Translations under genes and position numbers: made by a program | Notes under the pieces: generated by a model | Databases searched by the model: none | What the model saw: the letters and a program-made list of their open reading frames with translations, nothing else | Told to the model about the DNA's origin: nothing | From: Corynebacterium frankenforstense DSM 45800 | Lineage (GTDB): Bacteria; Actinomycetota; Actinomycetes; Mycobacteriales; Mycobacteriaceae | DNA: 64,000 nucleotides | Direction: 5' to 3' | Assembly: GCF_001941485.1 (NCBI RefSeq) | Contig: NZ_CP009247.1 | Location: 1-64,000, forward strand | Shown: positions 55,338-64,000 of the stretch, piece by piece | How the letters are laid out: each line of letters opens with the position of its first letter | How positions within the stretch are numbered: the stretch's first letter is position 1

Positions 55338-57071
55338 CTAGAAGCTCGACGAGCCGCCCGCGCCCGAGAACCCCGAGGAGAACGAGGTGTTGACCGCCCC
55401 CGAGGTGCCCGTCTGCGCCTGGGTCTGCGCGTTGGAGGTGTGCCAGGCAGCCATGGTCCAGAACGGCACGAAGTTGTACACGCCGTAGCCGGGCCGGTAG
55501 TCCGGCTCATAGATGGCCGGGGCGCGCAGCTCGGTGGCCTCGTCGGCGTCGACGTCGTCGAACTTCTCCTCCTTCAGCTGCGCCAGCGCCGTGCGGTAGT
55601 CGCCGAGCAGCCGCAGGTAGGCGTCGAGGAACGCGGCGTCGCCGTGCCCGCCGGTGGCCAGGTCGCTGTCCATCCACTCGGCGCGCTCGCGCAGCGTCTG
55701 CAGCTCGCGGTAGAGCCCGGAGCCGGCGTCCTTGACCTCGACCTGGGCGGCCACGATGTCCTCGCGCAGCGCCTGCAGCTCCTCGCGGCGCACCGTGACG
55801 TCGCCGTTCTCCATACGGAACAGCCGGTCGATGTTGTCCTCGGCGTAGGAGACCCGGCGCACCGCGCGGGCGGCCTCGGTGATCTCCCCGCGGCGCTCGT
55901 AGAGCGCCTTGTCCGCCTCCTGGGCGCGGGAACCGCCCGCGCCGGGCCGCGCGGGCGTCGTCAATTGCAGGGCACCCAGGCGGTCGACGTCGTCGTGCAG
56001 GGACAGGAAGCGGTCGCGCACCTCCTCCCACTGGCGGCGCAGCGTGGCGTCCACCAGCGGGGAGGTCAGCGAGTGGGCGCGCACGTCGATCGCGTCGAGG
56101 CGCCCCGCCAGCTCGCCGTACTCGCGGGTGAGAAGGTCCAGCTCGGCGCGGGCCTGAGCGAGCGCGCGGGCGCGTTTGTTGCGGCCCGCGATAAACAGCC
56201 CGGCGGCGGTCATGCCCCCGATGCCGCCGCCGGCCGAGCCGAGGGTCACCCCGACGGTGCGGTCCTCACGGGCGGACTCGTAGGCGCTCTCGCCGGCGGC
56301 CTCGGCGTCGGCGGCCTCGTGCGCGCCGGCGAAGAGCCCGCCGCGCAGGTTGCCGTCCTCCACACCCGGCTTGATCGCGTCGATGCTCGTGTCCAGGTGG
56401 TCGTCGTCGGAGCGCAGGCGCAGCTCGTCGGCGACGTCCTCACCGGCGAAGACGAACGCCTGGCGCGGGTCGAGGCCCACGCCGACGATCAGCACGCCGT
56501 CGGCGAAGTGGTCCTCGCCGATCAGGTCCGGCTCGTTGTCGCGCAGGTAGTTCTCCACCGTGTCGTTGACGTTGGAGTCGTTTTTGGCGAAGACGAGGTA
56601 GCGCAGCTCGCGCACGACCTCGGGGGCGTGGATGCGCACGGCGTCGGCGACGATGCCGCGCTCCTCCTCGTCCGAGAGCACGTCGTCCGGGTCCGAGACC
56701 TCCGCGTGCAGCTCCCGGGCCGCCGGGGCGACCACGTAGTCCTCCCGGACCGGCTGGTCGATGGCCAGCGCGATGGGCCCGCCGACGAGCGCCGCGCCGG
56801 CGATGCCCGCGCCGAGGAAGGCCGCGAGCGCCTTGCCCCGTGCGACGCCGGCGCGCTTGGTGGCGGCCTGGTACTCCTCGTCGGTCAACGCGCTCTCCGG
56901 GGTGGTCTGCGCGGCGTCGCCGGCCTGGTCGCGGCGCTCCTGCCGGTCGTGCTGCCGGGCCCGCTCCGCGCGCACCGCCTGAGTGCGCTCCCGGCGGTCC
57001 GCGCGTGCCTGCCTGCGGATCTCCCGGCGCCGGGCGCGCCGGGCTCTTCTGGGGTTGTCCTCCGCGTTCAT
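55338..57071 (-). CDS. DUF5129-like membrane-anchored protein
   Basis: This 577-residue protein starts with an Arg-rich stretch, followed by a membrane helix (ALAAFLGAGIAGAALVGGPIALAI). A TPM-like domain comes next (DDVLSDEEERGIVADAVRIHAPEVV; FAKNDSNVNDTVENYLRDNEPDLIGEDHFADGVLIVGVGLDPRQAFVFAGEDV). A second helix near GSAGGGIGGMTAAGLFIAG and a long coiled-coil region follow. The C-terminus is Ser/Gly-rich (SSFSSGFSGAGGSSSF). It fits corynebacterial DUF5129 proteins of unknown function. Its ATG overlaps the peptidase stop by 4 nt. Confidence 0.72.
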   Translation of the reverse strand: MNAEDNPRRARRARRREIRRQARADRRERTQAVRAERARQHDRQERRDQAGDAAQTTPESALTDEEYQAATKRAGVARGKALAAFLGAGIAGAALVGGPIALAIDQPVREDYVVAPAARELHAEVSDPDDVLSDEEERGIVADAVRIHAPEVVRELRYLVFAKNDSNVNDTVENYLRDNEPDLIGEDHFADGVLIVGVGLDPRQAFVFAGEDVADELRLRSDDDHLDTSIDAIKPGVEDGNLRGGLFAGAHEAADAEAAGESAYESAREDRTVGVTLGSAGGGIGGMTAAGLFIAGRNKRARALAQARAELDLLTREYGELAGRLDAIDVRAHSLTSPLVDATLRRQWEEVRDRFLSLHDDVDRLGALQLTTPARPGAGGSRAQEADKALYERRGEITEAARAVRRVSYAEDNIDRLFRMENGDVTVRREELQALREDIVAAQVEVKDAGSGLYRELQTLRERAEWMDSDLATGGHGDAAFLDAYLRLLGDYRTALAQLKEEKFDDVDADEATELRAPAIYEPDYRPGYGVYNFVPFWTMAAWHTSNAQTQAQTGTSGAVNTSFSSGFSGAGGSSSF

Positions 57072-58516
57072 GGCAAAAGAGTAGCTCCGCGGGCGGGGCG
57101 GCGCTCGGAGGCGCGGAGGCGGGGTCTCAGAAGGGGGGAGGAGCCTCCCGCCCCGGAGATCACGCCCCCCAGGAAGCGCTCCACCAGACGGGAGTAGGCG
57201 CCCACGGTCAGGCGCAGGTCCTCGAGGTGCAGGTGCTCGTCGTGGGCGTGCAGCTGGCGGTTGGCCGCCGCCAGGTCGCGGCCGCGGGCGTGCAGCGCGA
57301 AGCCGTAGCCGTTGCCGCCGAGGCGGCGGGCGAAGCGCAGGTCGGAGCCGCCGGTGGCGTAGACGGGGACGACGACGGCGTCGGGGAACTCCTCGTGGAT
57401 CGTGGCGACCATCGCGTCCCACAGCGGGCCCTCGGCCGGCGACTCGGTGGCCGGCTCGGTGATCAGGTGCTCGATCTCGACCTCGTCGGCGAGGTCGCCC
57501 AGGCCCTCACGGATCAGCTCGTCGATGCCCTCCTGGGTGTGGCCGGGCAGCGGGCGGATGTCCATCTCGAGGCTCGCCTTCGACGGCAGCACGTTGATCG
57601 CCCCGCCGGCGCGCAGCACGGTCTGGGCCAGCGTGAGGTGCGAGAAGGCGTGCGCGTAGCCGGCCAGGTCGCCGAAGACGGCGTAGTCCGCCGCGTCCGA
57701 GCCGGTCAGCAGGGCCTTCTCGGTGGCCGGGTCGAAGCGGAAGGCGCGCACGAAGCCCTGCCAGATCGGGTTGTCGGTCACCGGCGGCTCGATGGCGGCG
57801 ATGCGCGCGGCGACCTCGCCGATCTTCGCGATCGCCGAGTCGCGCCCGTAGGGGGTGGAACCGTGGCCGGCCTCGCCGCGCACGGTCAGGCGGCGCTGGC
57901 CGGCGCCCTTCTCTCCGACGTAGACGACGACGGCGTCCGAGCCGCCGTTAACCGGCAGGTGCGCCCCGCCGGTCTCCGAGAGGCAGTTGCGCCAGCTGAA
58001 CGCCTCGGCGGCGTTCTCCGAGAGCCACTTGCCGCCCAGGCCGCCGCGCGCCTCCTCGTCGGCGAGCGCGGCGAAGGTCAGCTCCCCGCGCGCGCCGCCC
58101 CGCTTGGCGACGTCGCGCGTGACCGCGGCCATCGTCGCGGTGATGAAGAGCATGTCCACCGAGCCGCGGCCGTAGAGGACCTCCTCGCCGGCGGCGTTCG
58201 TGACGATCTCGGCGCCGAAGGGCTCGTGGGCCCAGGCGTCCTCGTCGACGGGCACGACGTCGGTGTGGCCCATCAGGGTCAGCGGCTCGGCGTCGGGGTC
58301 GGTGCCCGGCACGGTGAAGATGACCGAGACGCGGCCCGGGTGCGGCTCGAACTCCTGGACACGGACGTTCGGGGTCTCCGCGAAGAAGGCCTTGAGGGTC
58401 TCGGCGTTGCGGTGTTCCTCGCCCGAGTCCGCGGTCAGGTCGTTGACGCAGGCGTTGCGGATGAGCTCGCGCAGCAGGTCGAGGGTCTCGTTGTACAGGG
58501 CTTCAGTGGTGGCCAT
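57068..58516 (-). CDS. M20/M25/M40-family zinc peptidase
   Basis: This 482-residue dizinc aminoacylase/carboxypeptidase-like enzyme has metal-site motifs LMGHTDVVPVD, GRGSVDMLF, ALADEEARGG and SETGG. The dimerisation lid has GEAGHGSTPYGRDSAI, and the final ligand region is ATGGSDLRFAR with LHARGRDLAAANRQLHAHDEHLHL. The ATG at 58516 is clear. It is in one operon with the following DUF5129-like gene (ATGA overlap). Substrate unknown. Confidence 0.88.
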   Translation of the reverse strand: MATTEALYNETLDLLRELIRNACVNDLTADSGEEHRNAETLKAFFAETPNVRVQEFEPHPGRVSVIFTVPGTDPDAEPLTLMGHTDVVPVDEDAWAHEPFGAEIVTNAAGEEVLYGRGSVDMLFITATMAAVTRDVAKRGGARGELTFAALADEEARGGLGGKWLSENAAEAFSWRNCLSETGGAHLPVNGGSDAVVVYVGEKGAGQRRLTVRGEAGHGSTPYGRDSAIAKIGEVAARIAAIEPPVTDNPIWQGFVRAFRFDPATEKALLTGSDAADYAVFGDLAGYAHAFSHLTLAQTVLRAGGAINVLPSKASLEMDIRPLPGHTQEGIDELIREGLGDLADEVEIEHLITEPATESPAEGPLWDAMVATIHEEFPDAVVVPVYATGGSDLRFARRLGGNGYGFALHARGRDLAAANRQLHAHDEHLHLEDLRLTVGAYSRLVERFLGGVISGAGGSSPLLRPRLRASERRPARGATLLP

Positions 58517-58649
58517 GGCCCCGGAGTCTACGCCTGTCAGGCCCCGGCCGGAAGGCCGGGGCGTACCGCTCGGACTGGAATGGTTGTACCGGGCGGTCTA
58601 CTCGGCGGAGAGGTGGTGTGTGGGGGTGATCCGGGGGTCCGTGCCCGGG

Positions 58650-60515
58650 TCAGCTCCGGTGGTCGCCCGGCTGCTCCGGGCCGTTGTGCTCCGGGCCGTT
58701 GTCCTGGGGGCGGTAATGCTCCGGGGTGCTCTGCTGCGAACCGGTCCCGGGCCAGCTGCGGAAGCCGCGGGTCTGCGAGTCGGCGGAGTCGGTGGGGCCG
58801 GTGTGGTTGCCCGAGCCGCTGGCGAATCCGCTGGACTGCTGGTCGGCACGGCCGGCGGTATCGCCCGGGTCCGCGGGGAAGCGGTCGGACTGCTGCCCGG
58901 TGTGGTCGGCGGAACCGAAGCGGTTGCCCGTCTGCGGGTCGGCCGAACCGAAGCGGTTGCCGCTGGGCGCACCGCCCTGCGGGGCGCCGGAGCCGAAGCG
59001 GTTGTCGCTGGGTGCATCGCTCCGCGGGCTGGGGGAGCCGAAGCGGCCGCCGCCGGCCGCGCCCGTCTGCGGGGCGTCGGAGCCGAAACGGTTGCCCGCC
59101 TGCGGGTCGGCCGAACCGAAGCGGTTGCCCGCCTGCCGGCCACCCTGGCGACCGGGGAGGGAGAAGCCGCCGGGCAACGCGAAGGACGAGCCACCGTTCT
59201 TGAGCGCGCCCGGCCACCGGAACAGCGAGAAGAGGCCCCACGCCCCCGCCGCGAGGGCCAGCAGGATCATCAGCCAGACACCAGCGTTCAACGACTGGGT
59301 GTAGGTCACGTCCATGTCCTTGAGCTCATCGATTCCCTCCGCGAGGTTGGCCTGCGAGCCCACGATCACCATCAGGCAGTAACCCAGAAGCCCCGCAGCG
59401 CCCACGATGGAGGCGATCGCCGCGGGAAGTCGGAGGCGCAACGCCCACAGCACGGCCGCCGCGATGAACAGCAGCACGATCAGCAACATGAAGAAGAAGA
59501 CGCTGCCGGTGAGCGTCGACTCGGCCTCGGCCTGGTTCTTGATCTCCTGCTCGATGTCCCCGGCCTGGTTCTCGAACTCCTGCTGGAGGCCGTCCATGAA
59601 CGCGTCACCCAGGGAGTCCTGCGCGGGCAGGAAGCCGACCGTGGAGTCGCCGTCGCGCCCGTCGGTGAGGACCGCGTCCCGGGAGTCGAACTCGTGGGAG
59701 CTGAAGGAGCCGAACCCGTAGTCGCTCGAGCCGTAGTCGCTGTCCCCGCCGGAACCGCCGAAGAGGTCGCCGCCGTACTCGTCCAGGTAGCCCTTCAGCT
59801 CCTCCTCCATCATCTTCTTGAGGTCCAGCGAGCCGGTGGCCTCGACGTTCGTGTAGCCCCAGCCGTTCTGGACGCCCTTGATCTCCATGCCGTAGAAGGG
59901 GACCGAGACGGTGTTGACCGGCAGGAACGCCAGCAGCACGACGAGGAGCGCGATCACGCCGTTGACGCCGGCCGCGATGAGGTCGGACGAGCCGCCGGAG
60001 GCGGGACGCCCCGGGCCGCCGGCTGCGCCGGGTGTGCCGGGCCCGCCCGGACCCGCGGGACCTCCGGCGGTCATCGGCTGAACGGAGTGGCCCGGGAAAC
60101 CGGACCGGGGCGCCTGCCCGTACTGGCCACGCTGGTCGTGCTGACCGGGCTGCCCGTACTGTCCCGCCTGGGGACGCTGACTCGGCTGCCCGTACTGTCC
60201 CGCCTGGGGGCGCTGGCCGTACTGCCCGGCCTGGGAATGCTGCCCGGCCTGGGAATGCTGGCCGGGCTGCCCGTACTGATCGGCCTGCCCGTACTGGCCG
60301 CGCTGGCCGTACTGACCCGGCTGGCCGTACTGCGCGGCCTGGGGGTGCTGGTCCGGCTGGCCGTACTGCCCGTACTGGCCGGGCTGATCCGGCTGCTGCG
60401 GCTGGCCCGCCTGGCCGGGGTGGCCGTCCCGGCCGGACGTGGGGCGGGTGGGGGAGCCGTCGGGCAGGTGCCCGTCTTCACGGGGCTGTTCCTGCCATCG
60501 TCCTGGGTGGCTCAC
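58650..60515 (-). CDS. Q/G/Y-rich membrane protein with flanking repeat tails
   Basis: This 621-residue protein starts at a GTG with CAGGAG about 6 nt upstream. Residues about 35-145 repeat QYGQPGQ-like units and are followed by Pro/Gly. A membrane domain with four helices follows (LIAAGVNGVIALLVVLLAFLPV; SVFFFMLLIVLLFIAAAVLWAL; IVGAAGLLGYCLMVIVGS; LMILLALAAGAWGLFSLF). An acidic loop lies between helices 1 and 2. The C-terminal 170 residues repeat GNRFGSADPQ-like units. Both tails are cytoplasmic by prediction. No family known to me; the repeats suggest a phase-separating or scaffold role, which is speculative. Confidence 0.72.
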   Translation of the reverse strand: MSHPGRWQEQPREDGHLPDGSPTRPTSGRDGHPGQAGQPQQPDQPGQYGQYGQPDQHPQAAQYGQPGQYGQRGQYGQADQYGQPGQHSQAGQHSQAGQYGQRPQAGQYGQPSQRPQAGQYGQPGQHDQRGQYGQAPRSGFPGHSVQPMTAGGPAGPGGPGTPGAAGGPGRPASGGSSDLIAAGVNGVIALLVVLLAFLPVNTVSVPFYGMEIKGVQNGWGYTNVEATGSLDLKKMMEEELKGYLDEYGGDLFGGSGGDSDYGSSDYGFGSFSSHEFDSRDAVLTDGRDGDSTVGFLPAQDSLGDAFMDGLQQEFENQAGDIEQEIKNQAEAESTLTGSVFFFMLLIVLLFIAAAVLWALRLRLPAAIASIVGAAGLLGYCLMVIVGSQANLAEGIDELKDMDVTYTQSLNAGVWLMILLALAAGAWGLFSLFRWPGALKNGGSSFALPGGFSLPGRQGGRQAGNRFGSADPQAGNRFGSDAPQTGAAGGGRFGSPSPRSDAPSDNRFGSGAPQGGAPSGNRFGSADPQTGNRFGSADHTGQQSDRFPADPGDTAGRADQQSSGFASGSGNHTGPTDSADSQTRGFRSWPGTGSQQSTPEHYRPQDNGPEHNGPEQPGDHRS

Positions 60516-60619
60516 GGGGGTCTCCTGATGAAGTCGTTGGCTAAAGCGCCCCACAACTTAGCGGAATCCAGACCTTTTCGTCAGGGTTCACCTCCCGCGG
60601 CCGCCCCTGCGTGATCCCC

Positions 60620-62098
60620 CTAGCGCAGGATCCGCTTGCCGAACTTCAGCGCCGTCGTCACGGTCTTGGCGAAGACGTCCGGGTCCACCAGCGTGTTGCC
60701 CGAGATCGACATCAGGTGCTGGACGGCCACCGTGCGCGCCTCGGTGTACTTGAGCATGCCGCCGTCGCCGTGGCGCCGGCCGACGCCGGAGTCCTTCCAG
60801 CCGCCCATCGGCGCGCCCACCGAGGACCACGCGGCGGCGAAGCCCTCGTTGACGTTGACCGTCCCCGCGTGCAGCCGCGAGGCCAGCTTCGAGCCGGTCG
60901 CCGGGTTGGCCCACACGCTGGCGTTGAGCCCGTAGCGGGTGTCGTTGGCCTTGAGCACGGCCTCGTCGAGCGAGTCGACGACCTCGACGGCCACCACCGG
61001 ACCGAAGGTCTCCTCGCGGAAGAGCTCGGCGTCCTCGGGCACGTCGGCCAGCAGCGTCGGCGCGTAGAAGGTCGGGCCCAGATCCGTCAGGCGACGCCCG
61101 CCGGTGAGCACGCGCGCGCCCTTGGCCACCGCGTCGTCGACCATCGCGGCGACGTGCTCGCAGTGCTCCTCGGAGATCAGCGAGCCCATGTCGGTCTCCC
61201 AGTCGTGCCCGCCGCCGATGCGCATGCCGGCCACCGAGTCGACGAAGGCGGGGATGAACTCGTCGGCGATGCCGCGGTGGACGTAGAGCCGCTCGATCGA
61301 GATGCACAGCTGGCCCGAGTTGGAGAAGCACGCCGCCCGCGCGCCGGGGACCGTCCGCTCGAGGTCGGCGTCGTCGGCGATGATCATCGGGTTCTTGCCG
61401 CCGAGCTCCGCCGAGTAGCCGACCAGCCGCTCGCCGGCCTGCTCGCCGAGCTTGCGGCCGGTGGCCGTCGAGCCGGTGAACATCAGGTAGTCGCACTGGG
61501 CGACGATCTCCTGGCCGACCACGGAGCCGGAGCCGGTGACCGCCTGGAAGACGTTCTCCGGGAGCCCGGCCTCGCGCAGCAGGTCGGCGACGAGCAGCCC
61601 GGTGTAGGGAGTCTGGGAGTCCGGCTTGAGAACCACGGCGTTGCCCATGGCCAGCGCGGCGATCGCGTCGCCGGCGGTCAGGGAGAACGGGTAGTTCCAC
61701 GGGGAGATCATGCCGACCACGCCCACCGGGTCGTGCTCGACGCGGGTGCGCGTCAGCCCCGGCAGCGAGGTCTTCGCGCGCTTCGGGCGGAGCAGCCGCC
61801 CGGCCGCGTAGCCGCAGTGGCGGGCGGTGATGGCCACGTCCATGACCTCCTCGAACGCGCTGGTGCGGTTCTTGCCGGTCTCGTCCTGGATCAGGTCCAG
61901 GATCTCGTCGCGGCGCTCGAGGACCAGGTCGTGCAGTTTCAGCAGTACCTTGCGGCGCTCCTTGACGGGGGTTGCCTGCCAGCGCCGCTGTGCGGGCCGG
62001 GCGCGGTCGAAGGCGTTACGGGTGTCTTCGGCGGTGTGCGCGGTGACCTCGCCGAGTTCCTTGCCGGAACTCGGGGACACGACTGTGATGGCTGTCAT
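60620..62098 (-). CDS. gabD2: Succinate-semialdehyde dehydrogenase (GabD2-like)
   Basis: This 492-residue aldehyde dehydrogenase has VGMISPWNYPFSLTAGDAIAAL, GNAVVLKPDSQTP, catalytic Glu in AELGGKNPMII and catalytic Cys in SNSGQLCISIERLYV, with EETFGPVVAVE. The SGQLCISIER sequence fits the actinobacterial SSADH2 group that oxidises succinic semialdehyde with NADP+. The start ATG is 12 bp from the divergent SDR start. TATAGT on the minus strand (62111-62106) ends 7 nt before it, so the mRNA is probably leaderless. Confidence 0.88.
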   Translation of the reverse strand: MTAITVVSPSSGKELGEVTAHTAEDTRNAFDRARPAQRRWQATPVKERRKVLLKLHDLVLERRDEILDLIQDETGKNRTSAFEEVMDVAITARHCGYAAGRLLRPKRAKTSLPGLTRTRVEHDPVGVVGMISPWNYPFSLTAGDAIAALAMGNAVVLKPDSQTPYTGLLVADLLREAGLPENVFQAVTGSGSVVGQEIVAQCDYLMFTGSTATGRKLGEQAGERLVGYSAELGGKNPMIIADDADLERTVPGARAACFSNSGQLCISIERLYVHRGIADEFIPAFVDSVAGMRIGGGHDWETDMGSLISEEHCEHVAAMVDDAVAKGARVLTGGRRLTDLGPTFYAPTLLADVPEDAELFREETFGPVVAVEVVDSLDEAVLKANDTRYGLNASVWANPATGSKLASRLHAGTVNVNEGFAAAWSSVGAPMGGWKDSGVGRRHGDGGMLKYTEARTVAVQHLMSISGNTLVDPDVFAKTVTTALKFGKRILR

Positions 62099-62111
62099 AT
62101 CGTTGACTATA
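62098..62111. promoter_or_regulatory. Interleaved leaderless promoters of gabD2 and the SDR gene
   Basis: TATCGT (62098-62103, plus) is 7 nt before the SDR ATG and TATAGT (62106-62111, read on minus) is 7 nt before the gabD2 ATG. Each hexamer overlaps the first base of the other gene's start codon. No other promoter space exists. Confidence 0.55.
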
Positions 62112-62863
62112 TGTCATCCATCTTCATTTCTGGGGCCGCCGAGGGAATCGGTCGCGCGGTCGCCCACCGCTTCCTCGCCGAGGGCTGGACCGTCGGAGCC
62201 TACGACATCGCCCCCGTCTCCTACTCCCACCCGAACCTGGTCGCCGGCCACCTCGACGCCACCGACGCCGAGAGCTGGGACGCCGCCCTGGCCGACTTCA
62301 CCGCCCACACCGGCGGCAAGCTCGACGTGCTCGACAACAACGCCGGCATCATCGCCGACGGCGCGCTCGCCGCACTGCCGGCGCCCAAGGTTGCCGCACA
62401 GATCCAGGTCAACGCCCTGGGGGTCACCCTCGGCGCGCGGGCCGCGCACCGCTATCTGGCGGCCACCGACGGCTCGCAGCTGGTGAACATGGGCTCGGCC
62501 TCCGCGATCTACGGCCAGCCCGACATCGCCGTCTACTCGGCGACGAAGGCCTACGTCGGCGGGCTGACCGAGGCCCTCGGCCTGGAGTGGGAGCCCGACG
62601 GCATCCGCGTGGTCGACATCTGGCCGCTGTGGGCCAAGACCAAGCTCAGCGACAATGACGCGACCTCGGTGCGCCGCCTCGGCGTGCACATCACCCCGGA
62701 GCAGATCGCCGAGGTCATCTGGGACGCCACCCACCCGGCCAACCGCTGGCAGCGCGGCAAGATCCACTACGGGGTCTCGCTGCTGGACAAGGCGATGTAC
62801 TGGGCGCGCTCGGTCAGCCCGGACCGCACGGCCCGCTTCGTCAACCGCTTCATCTCCGCCTAG
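62111..62863 (+). CDS. Short-chain dehydrogenase/reductase
   Basis: This 250-residue classical SDR has SGAAEGIGRAVAHRF (glycine-rich motif), NNAG, catalytic Ser in NMGSASAIYG and the YSATK motif (Tyr-x3-Lys). An Asp after strand 2 (GAYDIAP) suggests NAD(H). The C-terminal region (ISPEQIAEVIWDA-like, WARSVSPDRTARFVNRFI) resembles SDRs that act on hydrophobic substrates. The ATG is 12 bp from gabD2; no ribosome binding site is seen. Substrate unknown. Confidence 0.87.
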   Translation: MSSIFISGAAEGIGRAVAHRFLAEGWTVGAYDIAPVSYSHPNLVAGHLDATDAESWDAALADFTAHTGGKLDVLDNNAGIIADGALAALPAPKVAAQIQVNALGVTLGARAAHRYLAATDGSQLVNMGSASAIYGQPDIAVYSATKAYVGGLTEALGLEWEPDGIRVVDIWPLWAKTKLSDNDATSVRRLGVHITPEQIAEVIWDATHPANRWQRGKIHYGVSLLDKAMYWARSVSPDRTARFVNRFISA

Positions 62864-62873
62864 GGGCGAAGCC

Positions 62874-63003
62874 GCGCCCGCCCCGGGGAATCACCGCCCC
62901 GCGGAAACCGCCGCCCGGCGCCGCCCCGCCCCGGAAACCGCCGCCCGCCCCGGAAACCGCCGTCCGGCGCCGCCCATCCGGGCAACCGCCCCGCCCCGGG
63001 AGA
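62874..63003. repeat. CCGGAAACCGCCGCCC-type repeats
   Basis: Four to five imperfect copies of a 15-20-bp motif (CCGCCCCGGAAACCGCCG) fill the gap after the SDR gene. No gene is visible. Confidence 0.6.
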
Positions 63004-63024
63004 CCCCCGCCCCCAGACGCTGAA

Positions 63025-63055
63025 ACGCCCCGCACACCGGTGATGTGCGGGGCGT
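63025..63055. terminator. Terminator between convergent genes
   Basis: ACGCCCCGCACA (63025-63036) and TGTGCGGGGCGT (63044-63055) form a perfect 12-bp stem with a 7-nt loop. The minus-strand tail is TTTCAG. A GCGTCGGCAAT word (variant of the recurring motif) adjoins it. Confidence 0.8.
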
Positions 63056-63071
63056 CGGCAATTGCGGTGCG

Positions 63072-64000
63072 TCAGCGCACGTCGACGAACTTGCGCAGCA
63101 CCCACGGGCGCAGCGCGATGAGGATGACACCCAGCGCGATCGCGGCGATGGCGACGGTGATGAAGAACGCGCGCTCCGCGGACGGGTCGGTCGGGTCGTA
63201 GAACTGGCCCAGGACACCCGACAGCGAGGTGCCCATGGCCACGGCCATCAGCCAGACGGCGAAGAGGCGCGACTTGAACGCCTGCGGGGCGACCTTGGTC
63301 GCCAGCGCGTTGCCCACCGGGGACAGCAGCAGCTCGCCCATGGTGAACAGGAAGAGGATCCACACGATGACCAGCAGCGGGGTGCCGTTCTCGCCGGCGC
63401 CCGAGTAGGGCAGGAAGAAGAACAGCGAGACGCCGATGATCAGGTTGGCCACGCCGAACTTGAACGGCGAGGACCACTGACGGTCGCCCAGCTTCGTCCA
63501 CAGCGCGGCGAAGACGCCCGCGAAGATGATGATGAACAGCGGGTTGAAGGCCTGAACCTGGCTCGGGGTGATCTCGAAGCCGAAGAGGCTGCGGTTCAGG
63601 CGCTGGTCGGAGTAGACGGCCAGCACGGTGAACTGCGACTGGAAGATCGCGAAGAAGAGCACGCCGCCGATCAGCAGCGGGATGTAGCCGATCAGGCGCG
63701 AGCGCTCGACGGCGCTGGTCAGCGGGGACATGCACATCTCGACGAGCAGCACGGCCGCGGCGAAGAACGCGATGACGGCCATGATCGTCGACAGCCACTG
63801 GATCTTGATCAGGCCGGTGCCGATGGCCAGGCTGACCAGGACGATGACCACGACGGTGCCCAGCGCCCAGGGCAGGTACTGCTTGTGCGGCAGCGGGTTG
63901 GGCACCTCGGAGCCGGCGGCGCCGATGGTGGTCTTGCGCATCAGGATGTACTGGGTCAGGCCGGCGGCCATGCCGATGGCGGCCAGGCCGAAGCCCCAGT
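63072..64000 (-). CDS. Peptide MFS transporter (POT/PTR family), 5' truncated by the window
   Basis: The visible C-terminal 309 codons run off the window end. The entry WGFGLAAIGMAAGLTQYIL fits helix 6 of proton-coupled oligopeptide transporters. PLLIGGVLFFAIFQSQFTVLAVYSDQRLNRSLFGFEI and FNPLFIIIFAGVFAALWTKLGDRQ follow, then FTMGELLLSPVGNALATKVAPQAFKSRLFAVWL, the family's second signature. Six or more helices are seen. The start lies beyond 64000. Di- or tripeptide uptake is inferred from the family. Confidence 0.9.
   Translation of the reverse strand, partial: WGFGLAAIGMAAGLTQYILMRKTTIGAAGSEVPNPLPHKQYLPWALGTVVVIVLVSLAIGTGLIKIQWLSTIMAVIAFFAAAVLLVEMCMSPLTSAVERSRLIGYIPLLIGGVLFFAIFQSQFTVLAVYSDQRLNRSLFGFEITPSQVQAFNPLFIIIFAGVFAALWTKLGDRQWSSPFKFGVANLIIGVSLFFFLPYSGAGENGTPLLVIVWILFLFTMGELLLSPVGNALATKVAPQAFKSRLFAVWLMAVAMGTSLSGVLGQFYDPTDPSAERAFFITVAIAAIALGVILIALRPWVLRKFVDVR

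Overview
This 64 kb window is a high-GC (roughly 70%) actinobacterial chromosome, almost certainly Corynebacterium. The evidence is the order dnaA-dnaN-recF-DciA-gyrB-gyrA with the DUF3566 gene and the Ile/Ala tRNA pair, the cell-division/Ser-Thr kinase block crgA-pknB-pknA-pbpA-rodA-pstP-fhaB-fhaA, and bioB with a BsaP partner behind two BioQ-type operators. Many starts look leaderless (a -10 hexamer about 7 nt before the start codon), as is common in corynebacteria.

Layout. 1-14.5 kb: replication initiation and gyrase genes, oriC between dnaA and dnaN, plus a DUF6918-type gene, an alpha/beta hydrolase and a small RHH/Doc-like pair. 14.8-15.0 kb: tRNA-Ile and tRNA-Ala. 15-19 kb: a UvrA2-type ABC ATPase and a VIT-family transporter. 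19-22.8 kb: a translationally coupled ABC exporter and two-component system. 22.9-26 kb: a ribose/xylose-type sugar ABC importer. 26-35.4 kb: a coiled-coil membrane protein, cyclophilin, rhomboid protease, a dense DnaA-box cluster, a DUF364 protein, a dicarboxylate symporter, an SDR enzyme and a cytochrome b-like protein with a very long Ala/Pro/Gly tail. 35.5-46.3 kb: crgA, then the fhaA-to-pknB operon for growth and division signalling. 46.6-53.5 kb: tRNA-Leu and two identical IS110-family elements in direct orientation around about 3.6 kb. 53.6-64 kb: biotin synthesis, a DUF5129-type protein, an M20 peptidase, a Q/G/Y-rich membrane protein, succinate-semialdehyde dehydrogenase, a divergent SDR and a truncated peptide transporter.

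The less explained signals are at the DNA level. (i) A cluster of three perfect TTATCCACA boxes and about ten near matches lies at 29.2-29.5 kb, far from the dnaA-dnaN origin. (ii) Three intergenic palindromic elements share the same 78-bp span and the same central CAG. (iii) The word TTGACGACGCC(GCG) occurs ten times, in several frames and in intergenic DNA, and forces rare NTT codons. (iv) The IS110 copies carry a candidate bridge-RNA region with a 9-nt match to the element's own end. (v) A 41-codon Thr-rich ORF is coupled to pknA. (vi) A promoter/start unit is triplicated before the rhomboid gene, and two leaderless promoters interleave between gabD2 and an SDR gene.

All calls come from reading the sequence; no database search was run. 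Family names rest on recognised motifs and gene order.
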